A stretch of 64,000 nucleotides of DNA, taken from assembly GCA_003586115.2 (NCBI GenBank), contig QVOM02000126.1, positions 52,029,944 to 52,093,943 on the forward strand, in the 5' to 3' direction. The stretch comes from Salvator merianae. Lineage: Eukaryota > Chordata > Lepidosauria > Squamata > Teiidae. This document shows positions 47,835-59,300 of this stretch, piece by piece (positions within the stretch are counted from its first letter, which is position 1; each line of letters begins with the position of its first letter). The notes below the pieces were generated by a model. That model was not told where the DNA came from and did no database searches. It saw only the letters and a list, made by a program, of their open reading frames with translations. Made by a program: the position numbers and the translations under genes.

Positions 47835-47935
47835 TTAATAGCACTTGATATTTCCAGGCAGGCTCCTATCTAAGTACCTGTACTAATTAGACCAGACCAT
47901 GCTTAACTTCTGAGATCAGACAAGGTTGGGAAGGG
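47835..47935 (-). pseudogene. 5S rRNA-derived sequence
   Basis: On the minus strand the sequence follows 5S rRNA closely: TCTGATCTCAGAAGTTAAGC, then GGTCTGGTCTAATTAGTAC, TACTTAGATAGGAGCCTGCC and TGGAAATATCAAGTGCT. A short extra segment near 47878-47883 and many substitutions show it is a pseudogene or a 5S-headed SINE, not a working 5S gene. Confidence 0.8.
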
Positions 47936-48099
47936 ACAACTGAAGTGCTGATGTACACATACTGGGTCAGACATGAAACAGAATTTCCTGTCAGTGTTTC
48001 CAAAATCCTGGTAACATAGTTTTGAGCCTTTCAAGCATGTTATCTATGTGTCGTGTTTAAAGGCCAAAAACCAAGCTTGAGCAGCCAATGTTGCTGGCC

Positions 48100-48905
48100 C
48101 TGAAATGCTAACCTCCATAGTCAGATGTTGGGGACATTTCTTGGATTTTCCTGACATTTTATTCTGGATTTCAGATTGACAGGAGGGATTTCTACCTTTA
48201 TTTTAACTTGAAAAATATCTGTGTTCAGCTGGAGAAATAGCTTGAAACCTCCAAATTGTGATTGGTGTCAGAAAAGGTCTGGACACATCAGGAATTTCCC
48301 TTTTATATTGGATTTCAGTATGTCAGGATTTCCAGAATCACTTCTGCATCAGTTTTACTTGGAAAAGGATCTGTTTCCAGTTGGTCTGAGAAATGACCCA
48401 AATGCACCAAAATCATAACCTGTGGGGTCAGGCATAGAGAGTATTTCTGGAATTTCTGTCTGGAATTTATCTCTTGGATTTCAACATAGTAGACTATCTA
48501 GAATTACTTCGGCTTAGATATTATGTGGAAAAGTTTCAATTTTCTGTCTATGTGAGTAATGGCTCCAAAATCTTAACCCCTAGAATCAGGTATCGGGCGT
48601 TTCTGGACAAGTCTGGGATTTCCCTTTTTACAGTGGTCTTCAGTTCACCATGATATTTGAAACCACCTCTGCACTGATTTTATACTGAAAAATATCCGTT
48701 TCTAGACAGTCCAGGAAATGGCTGAAATCCACCAAAATCATAACCCCAAGTCCCAAGTGTTGGGGACATTACTGGACACATCTAGGATTTCTTTGGGTTT
48801 CAGTGCAGATAGTGAGAACCACTTCTGCATTGATTTTTCTTTGAAAATTATCAGTTTCCAGTCAGTCTGCAAAATGAGCAGATGTCACCAAAATCCATAT
48901 GGGTC
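48100..48905 (+). repeat. Diverged tandem satellite, ~160-bp unit, about five copies
   Basis: Landmarks recur at about 160-bp spacing: ACCAAAATCATAACC-like words near 48408, 48571, 48731 and 48888, each followed by a GGGGACAT/TTTCTGGA-type segment, GGATTTC, CCACTTCTGCATTGATTTT-like and TATCxGTTTCCAG words. Copies differ strongly, so the array is old. Confidence 0.8.
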
Positions 48906-49449
48906 CTGTCCTGTGCAAATTCACATGAAAATGGTCCCCACTGGACATAGTGGATTATGCAAACATTGGTCAGCCCTGAAGTGAAATGTTTTTTTAAAAA
49001 AGGAACTCAGGCTTTCATCTACTGGATATGATTGGGTTGCACCCACTTTCCCCTTATTGTGCCAGGCATCCCTGTAAAAAAAAGGTTCATGCAAACAAAT
49101 TCCTTTCTCCACGACCGCTGTTGTGGCTGAACTACTTTATCTCTGACTCTGTTTGCAAAAATATATACAATTCTTAAATATCTTACATAGACTATTTAAA
49201 GAGTTCAGGTGATTTGCAAGTTCAAATCTAGTGTGGAGTGGGGGCAGGTTCTGGTTAAGATCGGGAAAAAGAACGTTTTTCAATATACTGTGCCTCTACC
49301 TCTCCACAACTTTTATCCCAATCCACAGATCGTTGCTTTTTCAGCAGTGTGAAATGCTTCATTGAGCAAATAGAAAATAGTTCAAACTCAAGTAGACATA
49401 GCACACATATACTAATTTCTCTACACCAGCTTTTGGAGAGTAAACAGAA

Positions 49450-49897
49450 ATAGGATCTGTTCACACTGATCTGCTAGTGAGTGATTGGATGCTCACTAGA
49501 CAAACTCGTCCACTGCATCTGGGAGCACCTGCAGTTGCTCCCAGACATTACTAGCTGTGGATAACAAAACTGCTGCCAACAGTTTGACCAGGAGCAACTG
49601 GATCACTCCTGGTCAGGAGTGTTTGCACCTGTTTTTGGGTGTGAATGCTGCAAGTGGTCAGTGCAACCATGGCTGCACAATGGCTTGCTGTATCCCGATC
49701 ACCATAGCAATGTCCAGCTGCACACTGGATGTTGTCACAGCCACTGCTATGATTATTGGGCCTGCCCTGAATAAACCATCTGCACTTTGAGTTCTGTTCC
49801 AGCACTCAAAGTACAGATGGACACTGCAAGGCTCGTCTTTACCAGCCTAATATGGTATTGTTATATCATACTAGGCTAATAAGTGCAAACAGTCCCT
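49450..49897. mobile_element. hAT-like nonautonomous element copy 2 with inverted ends
   Basis: The left end is GGATCTGTTCACACTGATCT; the right end reversed is GGGACTGTTTGCACTTATTA, nearly the same as the left end of the 42541 copy. The interior shares GGTGTGAATGCTG and CCATAGCAATG words with the other copies. About 447 bp, noncoding. Confidence 0.65.
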
Positions 49898-50170
49898 CCG
49901 AATTAGACATGCTGGTATTAATTTTGCTTCTTCCTGATTTTACAGACGTTGTATTTTATGCTGTATTAGTCATTTATGATTAATTGTAGATGTAGTTTAC
50001 TCTGGGATCATGATTCTAAGAATGAATTATAAATTAGAGGAATGATGAATAAATAATATTTTTCAATATTTAGGTTGAAGAGGGTAAGAGATGGGTGTTG
50101 AGTAACACAAAACATCTGACTCGACCCTTATGGAATTAAGTTTAACTACATTTTCTTCCTTATTTTCACA

Positions 50171-50250
50171 TAGGCAAATCTGGAAAGGCAGAAAACAAAT
50201 CTGTGGAGCTTTGGAAAGACACTGGCAAGCATTAAATAAATCTGGTAACC
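50171..50250 (+). other. NEK3: NEK3 5' UTR part of start exon
   Basis: A pyrimidine-rich tract and cacatag acceptor precede position 50173; the sequence then runs to the ATG with no other upstream start in frame. Inferred UTR. Confidence 0.4.
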
Positions 50251-50367
50251 ATGGAGAAGTATAATGTCCTCATGGTACTTGGTGAAGGATCTTTTGGAAG
50301 AGTTATTTTGGTCCACCATAAAATTCAAAATAAAAAATATGCAATGAAGGAGATAAGGCTTCCGAAG
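50251..50367 (+). CDS. NEK3: NEK3 coding exon 1 (start codon)
   Basis: 39 codons with the glycine loop GEGSFGRV and AMKEIRLPK (catalytic Lys33). The ATG follows aacc, a fair Kozak context, and the exon probably extends 5' as UTR from an acceptor near 50171. Donor gtaact. Confidence 0.96.
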
Positions 50368-53300
50368 GTAACTGTTGGGTAGGTTGAAAAGCAGGAATGT
50401 TTTACAATAAATACTGTATGCCACTAGTGTCCCATTCATAGTCCTCACACGTGGTATCAGCTGTGTATTTCTGTTTGCTTGATACTCAGTTTGGTTCAAA
50501 TTTTCTAGCAAAGAAATTGTTTTGTATTGATTGTAACAGAGTGCTACGTATTTATTTGTATCTGTGTAAACTGAATCCATAGTGCTCTTTCTTGGAAGCA
50601 AATCTCATGTATTTCAGTGTTGCTTATAAATTTTATATGTAATAAATGAGAAATATCACAGCATTAGATGTGTCAGATGTCTGTTTTCCTCAGGAAGCCA
50701 ATAAAAGTATGCTGGTCTATTCAAAGGTTTTGGGGTATTTAATTTCTACAGTTAGATTAGATATATAGTAGATAAGTTTTATATATATTACATGTATTAG
50801 ATATATATTTATTATAGTATATAGAAACATATAAGAAATATATTTTTATGGTGTTTGTAGTCTAATACAGAGAAGTCCTGGAATGAATCTATTCTGTTAG
50901 CAAAAATGAAGCATCCAAACATTGTCACCTATGCAGAATCATTTGAAGGTAAATATGGATTTGTAAAAAAATCTTGTCATAGAATTGGTCTTTCCCTTAT
51001 ATGTTTTGCGGTGCTGTCTAAATAATAATTGTAATGTATTCTGCCAATTAGTAGTAATACTAATGAATCTTAAAATTTCTGTATACTAGCTGATGGGCAT
51101 CTGTACATAGTGATGGAATATTGTGATGATGGAGATTTAATGCAAAAGATTAAACTTCAAAAGGGCAAGCTGTTTCCTGAAGATATGGTAAGATTACAGC
51201 ATCAAATCACTTGGAGGTATATTTGAATATTCACTTTCAAGCTTGTCAGCATCAACCATGCTGAAACCTTTCCTAAGGATTACAGACCTCAGCAATGCCC
51301 ACAGAAACTGGTACCTTATTCCATAGCTTGGTAACACTTTGGAACACTGGTAGCACTTCTATAGTTACTAGCCTCCCTCTTTACCTACTGTAACAGGCAA
51401 GAGATAAGTATTTACTTACTTTCAACCAATATTTGTAAGTGCAAAATTTTCTGTGGGATATAATATAAAGAAATCCTCAAGTGCTGACTGGAAGCAAGAG
51501 GTCTTATTACAGGATTGCCACTACCAAACACGCCGATATATAGAGGGAAGAAAAGGTTGTAGTAGTACAGCAAATGCGACTTCAGCCGGTAGTGGGAATG
51601 GAATAGTACCTGGTTGAAATTGAGATGGGTCCATGGAGGACCGTTTGTCCCGTGTGTCTGGAGCTACATCTGTTTGGTTTTCTTGTTTCTTTAAAATGGT
51701 TGTAATTCTAAAACATGTGGGATGTTAGTTCAGGCTGAATATGTCTGTCTGCCAAATATGTGAGAACATTGCTTTTTAAAAAAATTTCACTAGTATTGTG
51801 TGTCTGCTTACCAACTGGGAGCAGTGATAATTTTCTGCAGCTGTCAGTTAGAAAGCAGAAGAAATGCCATACCTATACTTACAATTTTGAACTGTAGTGG
51901 CTTCTTTTGATAGGATTAAAGCAAATCATTATTCCATCAATAATAATTTTAAATAATTTTACATCTTAGATGAAAGTTTATAGTACAATTTATAGTATGG
52001 TTTCAAGTGACATATTATTTTTTCTTGCCCCCAGATACTTAATTGGTTTGCACAGATGTGCCTTGGTGTGAAATACATTCATAACAGGCGTGTATTGCAC
52101 AGAGACATCAAATCCACGGTGAATGAAATTACATTTTTTATTTTTTACAGATTTTTATTATTAAAGAGTTTTTAAAATCTTATTAAAGATTTTTCGAACT
52201 ACATTAAAAGCAGACAAGAAAATAGAAAAAAGATTAAAGTATATTAAGGAAATAAGAAAACCAGTAATCTAGGAAAATGAAGAAAAACGATTAAGAATTA
52301 CTTCTGATCTCATCCATAGCAATTATATGTAAATTTACATTCATACCTCTTCTAAGTAAGTTAGCAACAACGTTTCTTTTAAACTAATTGTCAGATCCCA
52401 AAATCAACAAATCTTTTTCTCTCTTAACAAAGAGTCAATAAAGAGTTCCCAGTTTTTACGAGATAATAGTCTTTCTTTAATCAGACAAGTCAATTTGTCC
52501 ATTTCTGCCAAGTCTGCCAATTTGAGCTCCCAGTCTTCCATAGCTGGTAGTACTAAGTTTTGCCATCTTTGTGCCTATAGCAGTCTTGCAGCCGTAACCA
52601 TATATTAGATTAACCTGCCATAGTTCCACCTTAATGACTATTACTATAAAATTGCTAACAGTCCTTTCTAGAAACTCTTAAATCCAATTCTTTATAAAGT
52701 AATGCCATCTTTGTGCTTCTTTTACTTCCCTTTTTAAAATCTTATGTTTTGTCCTTCGTAAAAATTGTGTATTCTGTATTGGATCTCTCAGTACCATGCA
52801 GATAAAAATGTACTGCGTTTTTTGCCATATGCGACTCATTGTTTTCCCAAAGAAGTCCTTCCAAAACCAACCTGCGTCTTTTACCTTAAAAGGTAGGTTT
52901 GGCAAGAGAGAATCTCGGATTTCCAGTAGCCTTCCAAGCAGTTGGGAAGTAGGAGTGAAGATAGAACTGCTCTATGCAGAGAGGGTGGTGTGGAGAGCTG
53001 TTTCCCTCAGGCAGGAGAGAATCTTCAGCAGCCTTCAGAGCAGTTAGAGAGGGAGGGGCAGAGGCAGAGGTGCTCTGTGGGCAAGAGCAAATCTCTTTGA
53101 GCCCCTTAGGCAGTTAGGGAGAGAAGGGTGGATAGCTGTGTGGAGGACCTTGGTAACTTTCATAATGCTTCAACTTGATTCTTTGATAAGGCAGAAGATC
53201 AGCAGTTGTTGCAGGCAGTTGGAAGGTTTTCACCTGTCGACATGGCCTCTTCCAGCATTATGATCTGCACACAGGAAAGACTCCTGCCTGGAACCCTGGC

Positions 53301-56300
53301 TAGCCACTGCTGCTAGTCCATATTGAGTTAGACAGGCCAAAGGCCTGACTCAGTATAATCAAGGAAGTGTCTCATTTTCTCGAGCCACATTCAGTTCCAT
53401 GGTGAGGGCAGGATATAAACATGCCAAGTTGAAAAACAAAACAAAAAACAAGACTATCAATCTTTGCTCTACACAGCATTCCTCCCATTCCTTCCCCAAC
53501 GCCTCAAGAAGCTGAGGAAGATTGTCTCTTGCCAATGGGGCACACTCAGTAAGGCTTGCCTGTGGCTGCAAATGGAGCATTCTGGAGACTTTTCACAGCA
53601 ACACTTTGGCACCATAAGGCCAGTTTATTTTGAAAAGACACCTCATTTAAGACATAGTTGCAACTTAATGATTACTTATTTTTCCTAAATATTTCTTGCT
53701 AGGTTAAAGATATATCTTATGTGACTGTGTGTCTTGTATGGCATTAAATACGGTAGTTCAGAGAGATCAATGACAGCCTTCTAATAAAAGCCTCCCTCAG
53801 TACCCTGGTGATCCCGATCTAGTGGTCACTAGTGCTGGAAATTTAACTTCTAGAAAATGTGTGAGAGGTTCATTAAGGCTTTCCTTAGTTCCCTTATTGT
53901 TCTTTTGGCTCAGCTCATGAGGAAGCTTAGGATCCTAATCGCTCGTATATAAGGACAAGCTCCACCTAACTGATCAGAGTTTGGGGCAACTACTTATAGA
54001 TGGAAACAACTGAACACTGATTCAGTAAGGCAGACACTAATATAGGAAAGTCAAGTGTTTTGATTAATTATGATTATGAATATTATTGTTACTGTTTTGT
54101 AATGCAGAATATATTTCTGACACAAAATGGAAAAGTAAAACTGGGGGACTTTGGATCTGCACTTCTTCTTACCAGGCAAGTAAATAACATATTTGATTGG
54201 GGAGTCTGGATTGCCAAACCAATAAAAACAAGCTTCTAGCAGTTGTAAAACAATATTAATACAGATTTATTTTTTTACAAGCCCAATGGCATATGCTTGT
54301 TCATATATAGGAACTCCTTATTATATGCCTCCAGAGATTTGGGAAAATTCACCCTACAACAATAAAAGGTAAGGATTACTTTGATTTTAAAAGAACATTC
54401 ACTTTTATATTGTGTAGTTTTAAAATTGTGATGCAAATAATTAATTTATGCATGACATTAACTTCACACAAGAGCTTGCTACCTGCCCAGAGAGAATTTT
54501 TATAATTTACTTTGAACAGTTAACTGCTCTGTGGCATTTCACAGATTGCTTCTCAGGCATTCCTGAAAGTCAAACCAGATTAAATAAAAAGGGTCAAGAC
54601 TAAGTGTCATCAACAAATGTATGGAATATGGAATTCCCAGAAGGTGGCTAACACAAGACACAGTATAAAACTTCTGGTGCTGTTTTCTTTTCCCACTTTT
54701 GTTTGTTACTTTGACCTTGACGGCCTTAGACCATAAACTGACAGTTTTCCTGCCTGAAGGCAAATAATTGCTCCCCTCTCCTCCAGCATGTCAACCTGCA
54801 AAAATTGGAAGATCTGCCTGTATGACTAACAAAAGCAATCTATTGAAGGATTTCAAGGCTGCAAGTTGGGGTGTTCCAGGGTTTTGTCCTCAGGTTCCCA
54901 GAGCTGTTTCTGTGTTCCATCCCACTGAAGTTGACAAACAGGGCATTGTCCACTGGTCTCCTATGCTTGCATCCATTGTGCTGGATAGATGGATGGATGC
55001 AAGCATTCACTCATTCGTCCAGGCCACTACAGCAGGATGATTTAGCCGTGGCCAGTTTTGCCATCAAGCATGGTACCACTTTATCTGAAGGGCCTCTGAA
55101 GGAAAACATGGTGGATCCTGACCCTGCAGGTCAGCTGTGGCAGGATGCACCCAGAGTTTTAGGGTACCTCCACACATCAAGTAAATATTTTGCTATATTC
55201 CATAATGTGAACTTACTTTCACAATAGTCACGTGTTGTACTCACGCAAGAGGAAAATAGTGAGTTGTCAGCTGGTAAGGTATGGAAATTATGCTGGGATG
55301 CCAAGAAATTCCCATTCACGTGATCCACCTCCTCTGCCTGCTTCCATATTGGTTGAATGGAGAACCAATAATATGCAGGCATGGACTCCCACAACTTTGA
55401 AATTCAGGCTGTGTTTGTGCACGTATTCTGAAAAGATCCCACACAATAAATCCAACCAGGAGATGCTTTCATAAGAAGCTTTTGCATTACGGAAGTCCTC
55501 TTGCCCGCAGTACATTTATTACATTCCATTGGCTCAAAATTTTGAAATACTTAACAGGACACAAATAAGTACATCTGGCAATTCAAGAAAAAATTTACAG
55601 TAATTTCACTAAAAACAACTTGTCTGGATGCAGCCTCTGTCACTTAATGGCCACTCCCAGAACCCAACCCACTCAGTCGCCCCATCAAGGAATGCTGCTT
55701 CTAACAAAGCAAGAAAGGCTTTCGGAATGCTTCTCAGTGGGTCTGTTCAGGGCTAAAAGCATTGTCTAAAAGTGGTGTAAACACTTGTGCTCCTTGTTTT
55801 CTTTGCCTCTTCCATTCTTCTCAGTCATGCCATAAGCACAAGATGTGCACCAAGAAGGATAACACGCCCCCTAATCTCCCTGGTGGCAGGAATCCAGAAA
55901 GTAGGCCCTGTAGGATTCTACCTGCCACAACCAGCATCAACCCTGCCAGCTCCCTACCTGACATTTTAGTGCTAGTCTTATCTTTCTCCCTCCCACTCTT
56001 CTTGCTAATGGGTAGCCAACAGCTGTAACTTCATACACCCAAGGGAAAAAGACTACAGAGTAACCAGTAAGTGATCATGTATCAGTATTGGTGACTGTCA
56101 GCAGCCTGAGGGTCTGAGCCTGAACAGACTGCACGAATCATTCGTCCAAACTAATCAATGAACCAACCCCAGTTTGATGTGTTATGCAGACGTTATCAGT
56201 GAAGCAGCGGTAGTTTTGATTTGAAAACAAATCTGTAGACCTGGGGATCTTCAATATGAACTGGTTCATTTCATACTGGTTCGGCACATGTCTACATCCA

Positions 56301-59300
56301 ACTAATGGGGAGCATGATGCTTCATGTGTGTTCCTTATGATGTATGGGACCAACCCCGTTCCTCCTGTCTTCATCGAGATGCAAGTTTCTTGTGCAGCAT
56401 GTTGGACTGTTGTTCAGTAAAAATTAAATGTCTCCATAGTTTTGTGGCTCTTTACTTCTCTCCTCTTCTGTTTTATTGACCTGTAACTGACTGGTTAGAT
56501 TTAACAAACAGAAGTGACCTTAGGCTAACCTACTTTCCAAATGTGTCTTTCCAGTGATATATGGTCTCTTGGATGCATTTTATATGAATTGTGCACTCTT
56601 AAACATCCAGTAAGTATATTGTCCTATCTGTGTTTGCTAGCTTTAGGAGCACGTTCAGGACTTATTACAAAAAATTTACAAAGATGTAATGTGAGAATTA
56701 ATTCTTAGTCCTAAATGCCTTTGTGTACTTTAAATGTTTTTGCTAATTGCTCAAAGCCCACATTTGGCTTCCAAAAACAGTATCCAAAACCGCAGGTGGT
56801 TTTACCCATGCACTTTTATGTATGCCTGAACAGAAATGTGAAGTGAAAACTGACCCTCAGTTTTTTGAGGTCTATTTGTGGCTTGATGTAATTGTACATA
56901 GTAATGCGAGCATATTTACAATATACATAGAATCACAGGAATTAAATCTGACCTGGTTGTTTGGAGTGGGAGGCATGCCAGTCTTCTAGTGATTCCTGGT
57001 ATATTCTTGTCATCGTAATTTCCCCCTTTATTTACATCCATTTGAACATGTATTAATTTTGATATAGCATATAATGATTTGAGATGTTTTGTGAACAATA
57101 TTCAATAATGCTGTTAAGCAGTCTTCTTACTTACCATTTGTTTGATTTAGTTTCAGGCCAATAGCTGGAAACAGCTTATTCTTAAGATATGCAAAGGATA
57201 TTACAATCCACTGCCATCTCATTACACTTACGAACTTCGCTATTTGATTAAACAAATGTTTAAGAAGGATCCCAAGAACCGTCCATCAGCTAGCACAATT
57301 CTTAGAAGAAATTGCCTGGCAAAGCATATTAGAAATTTTACTTCGGACGAGGTATTGAGATACATGAGTACTGTCAAGGTGAAGGATGGGATATAAATTA
57401 AATAAATACATATTTGAACTTTTGAAAATGTCTACATTTATTAAAATATCACCGACCCTTCATTTTGGTCCTGCAATATGTAGTATTAAGTCACTGGACA
57501 CAGGAAAATGTGTACAAAATCTTATTTTTCAATATCCTTTAAATGAGTGGGTGATTGACATATTTCCTTTGTGGTTATCATTCGCTGTAAGAGGTACACT
57601 GTATTTTTCTTCGTTTCAAAGTGAATCACACCTAGAAGCTTGAACTTAATGTTTGAAAACAAGGTTTTTATTAATGACCCTCAGCATACAATTTCTTAAC
57701 TAAATAAAATAAAATAAAGTAAAATAAAATAAAAAGCCGAACTTCTTAACTGTAAACAACTGAACATAATATATACTGTTATTACACATTTTAAAAGGAA
57801 GAAAGCAAATATGGAAGAAGCAGAAGTAGCCAGTCAAAATTGGAGGCCATTTCTGAGAGTTTCCAAGAAATGGAGAAAAAAGGTAAATATATGCATGGAA
57901 TTCTGTAACAGTCTAACTCACCAGGATCTCATCTTAGTTTTAATTAATTCACTGTGAATTTTACATCAGTGCAGAGGCTCTGCTGTTGTTCTGCTATTGC
58001 ATTCCTTTGTGTACTTTTCCTGCGAATAAGTCCCATTTAATTCAGTAAGTCTGAGTCATATTACTAAGCAGACATCAACAGGTTATAAAGGTCAATATAA
58101 ATAATTTGAGTCAGATTATTTAAAATTACTTTGACTTATTTTTACTTTGACTTTATTTAATAAATTTACTTAATTTATTTAAATATAAATTTAGGCCCCT
58201 CATACCTGAAGAAGCATCTTCTCCCATATTGATCCACCTATTATCTTGAGCCAGTTTGGCCTTGTGGTTATTGTGTCAGACTCTTATCTGGAATGCTCCC
58301 AGTTCGTCTGCACTCCTGCATGAAGCCAGTTGGGTGACCTTGGGCTCGTCACAGCTCTGTTCTGAGTTCTCATAGCCCCACCTACCTTATAAGTTGTCTG
58401 TTGTGGGGAAAAGAATAGAAGATTTGTCAGCCGCTTTGAGTCCTTTCAGGGTGAGAAAAGCAGAGTACAAAAAAAAAATACTCTTTTTCTTCTATTAAGA
58501 TGTCAAGAATAAGGCCTTCTTGTGGTTCTACCACCCTCAGAGGGGTCCTGACACATGAGAGGGTTTTCTCTGTCATGGCCCCCAGACCTTGAATAACTTC
58601 CCTATGGAGATATGCCAGGCCCCAACATTATATTATTTTTGGCATCTGGTTAAAACTTATCTCTTCACCTAGGCCACTGGTGTTTAGTTCCTTTCTAATG
58701 TGGTCCTGCTAGGGTGAGATAGTGGTATATTATGTTTTTATTTATGTTTTATGTTGTTTTGTAGAGTGTTGGGACTTACCATGAGACCAGCTGGTGAAAG
58801 GCAGGATACAAATGTTTAGAAATATAATACTGTGGATGGAATTTATCTTTTAAGTATACATACATGTTTGGAACATTAACTGAGGGACTATTGATTTATT
58901 TTGTAAAATATTTAATTAAGAAAATATGACATCTCCCCAGAGGCTGATCTGCCAAAACCTCACAGACAACAGTGGGAAAAGGGAAGATCTGATACAGTGA
59001 TCAACATCCTAGGGAATGCACCTTTACTTTCTTCCAGTGTCACAGCAAAGGAGAATACTGGTAAGATAATGTTCCATACTTGTAGTAGATTGTCCCAAAA
59101 TATCACTGCAGCTTTTAAAGACGCTTTCCTGTGAGATTATTTGAGACTGATCTCCCCTCAGATTAGCACAATTTAAAAAACTCAAGGATTTGGGATGAAA
59201 CTAGATTTAGCTAGGATGGAACTTCATTTCATAAGGTATCAGGCCCATGGATACATCAGTAGATGAGTGTGCTCAGTGAATACATTCATAGATGTCTTCA

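Noticed and set aside
47835..47935. Functional 5S rRNA gene
   Set aside because: Internal insertion, many substitutions and no tandem 5S cluster.
48100..48905. CRISPR array or bacterial-type repeat
   Set aside because: Units are contiguous and diverged, with no spacers; the genome is animal.
50146..50601. 151-codon minus-strand frame over the NEK3 start exon
   Set aside because: It overlaps a well supported NEK3 exon on the other strand and has no recognisable family features.
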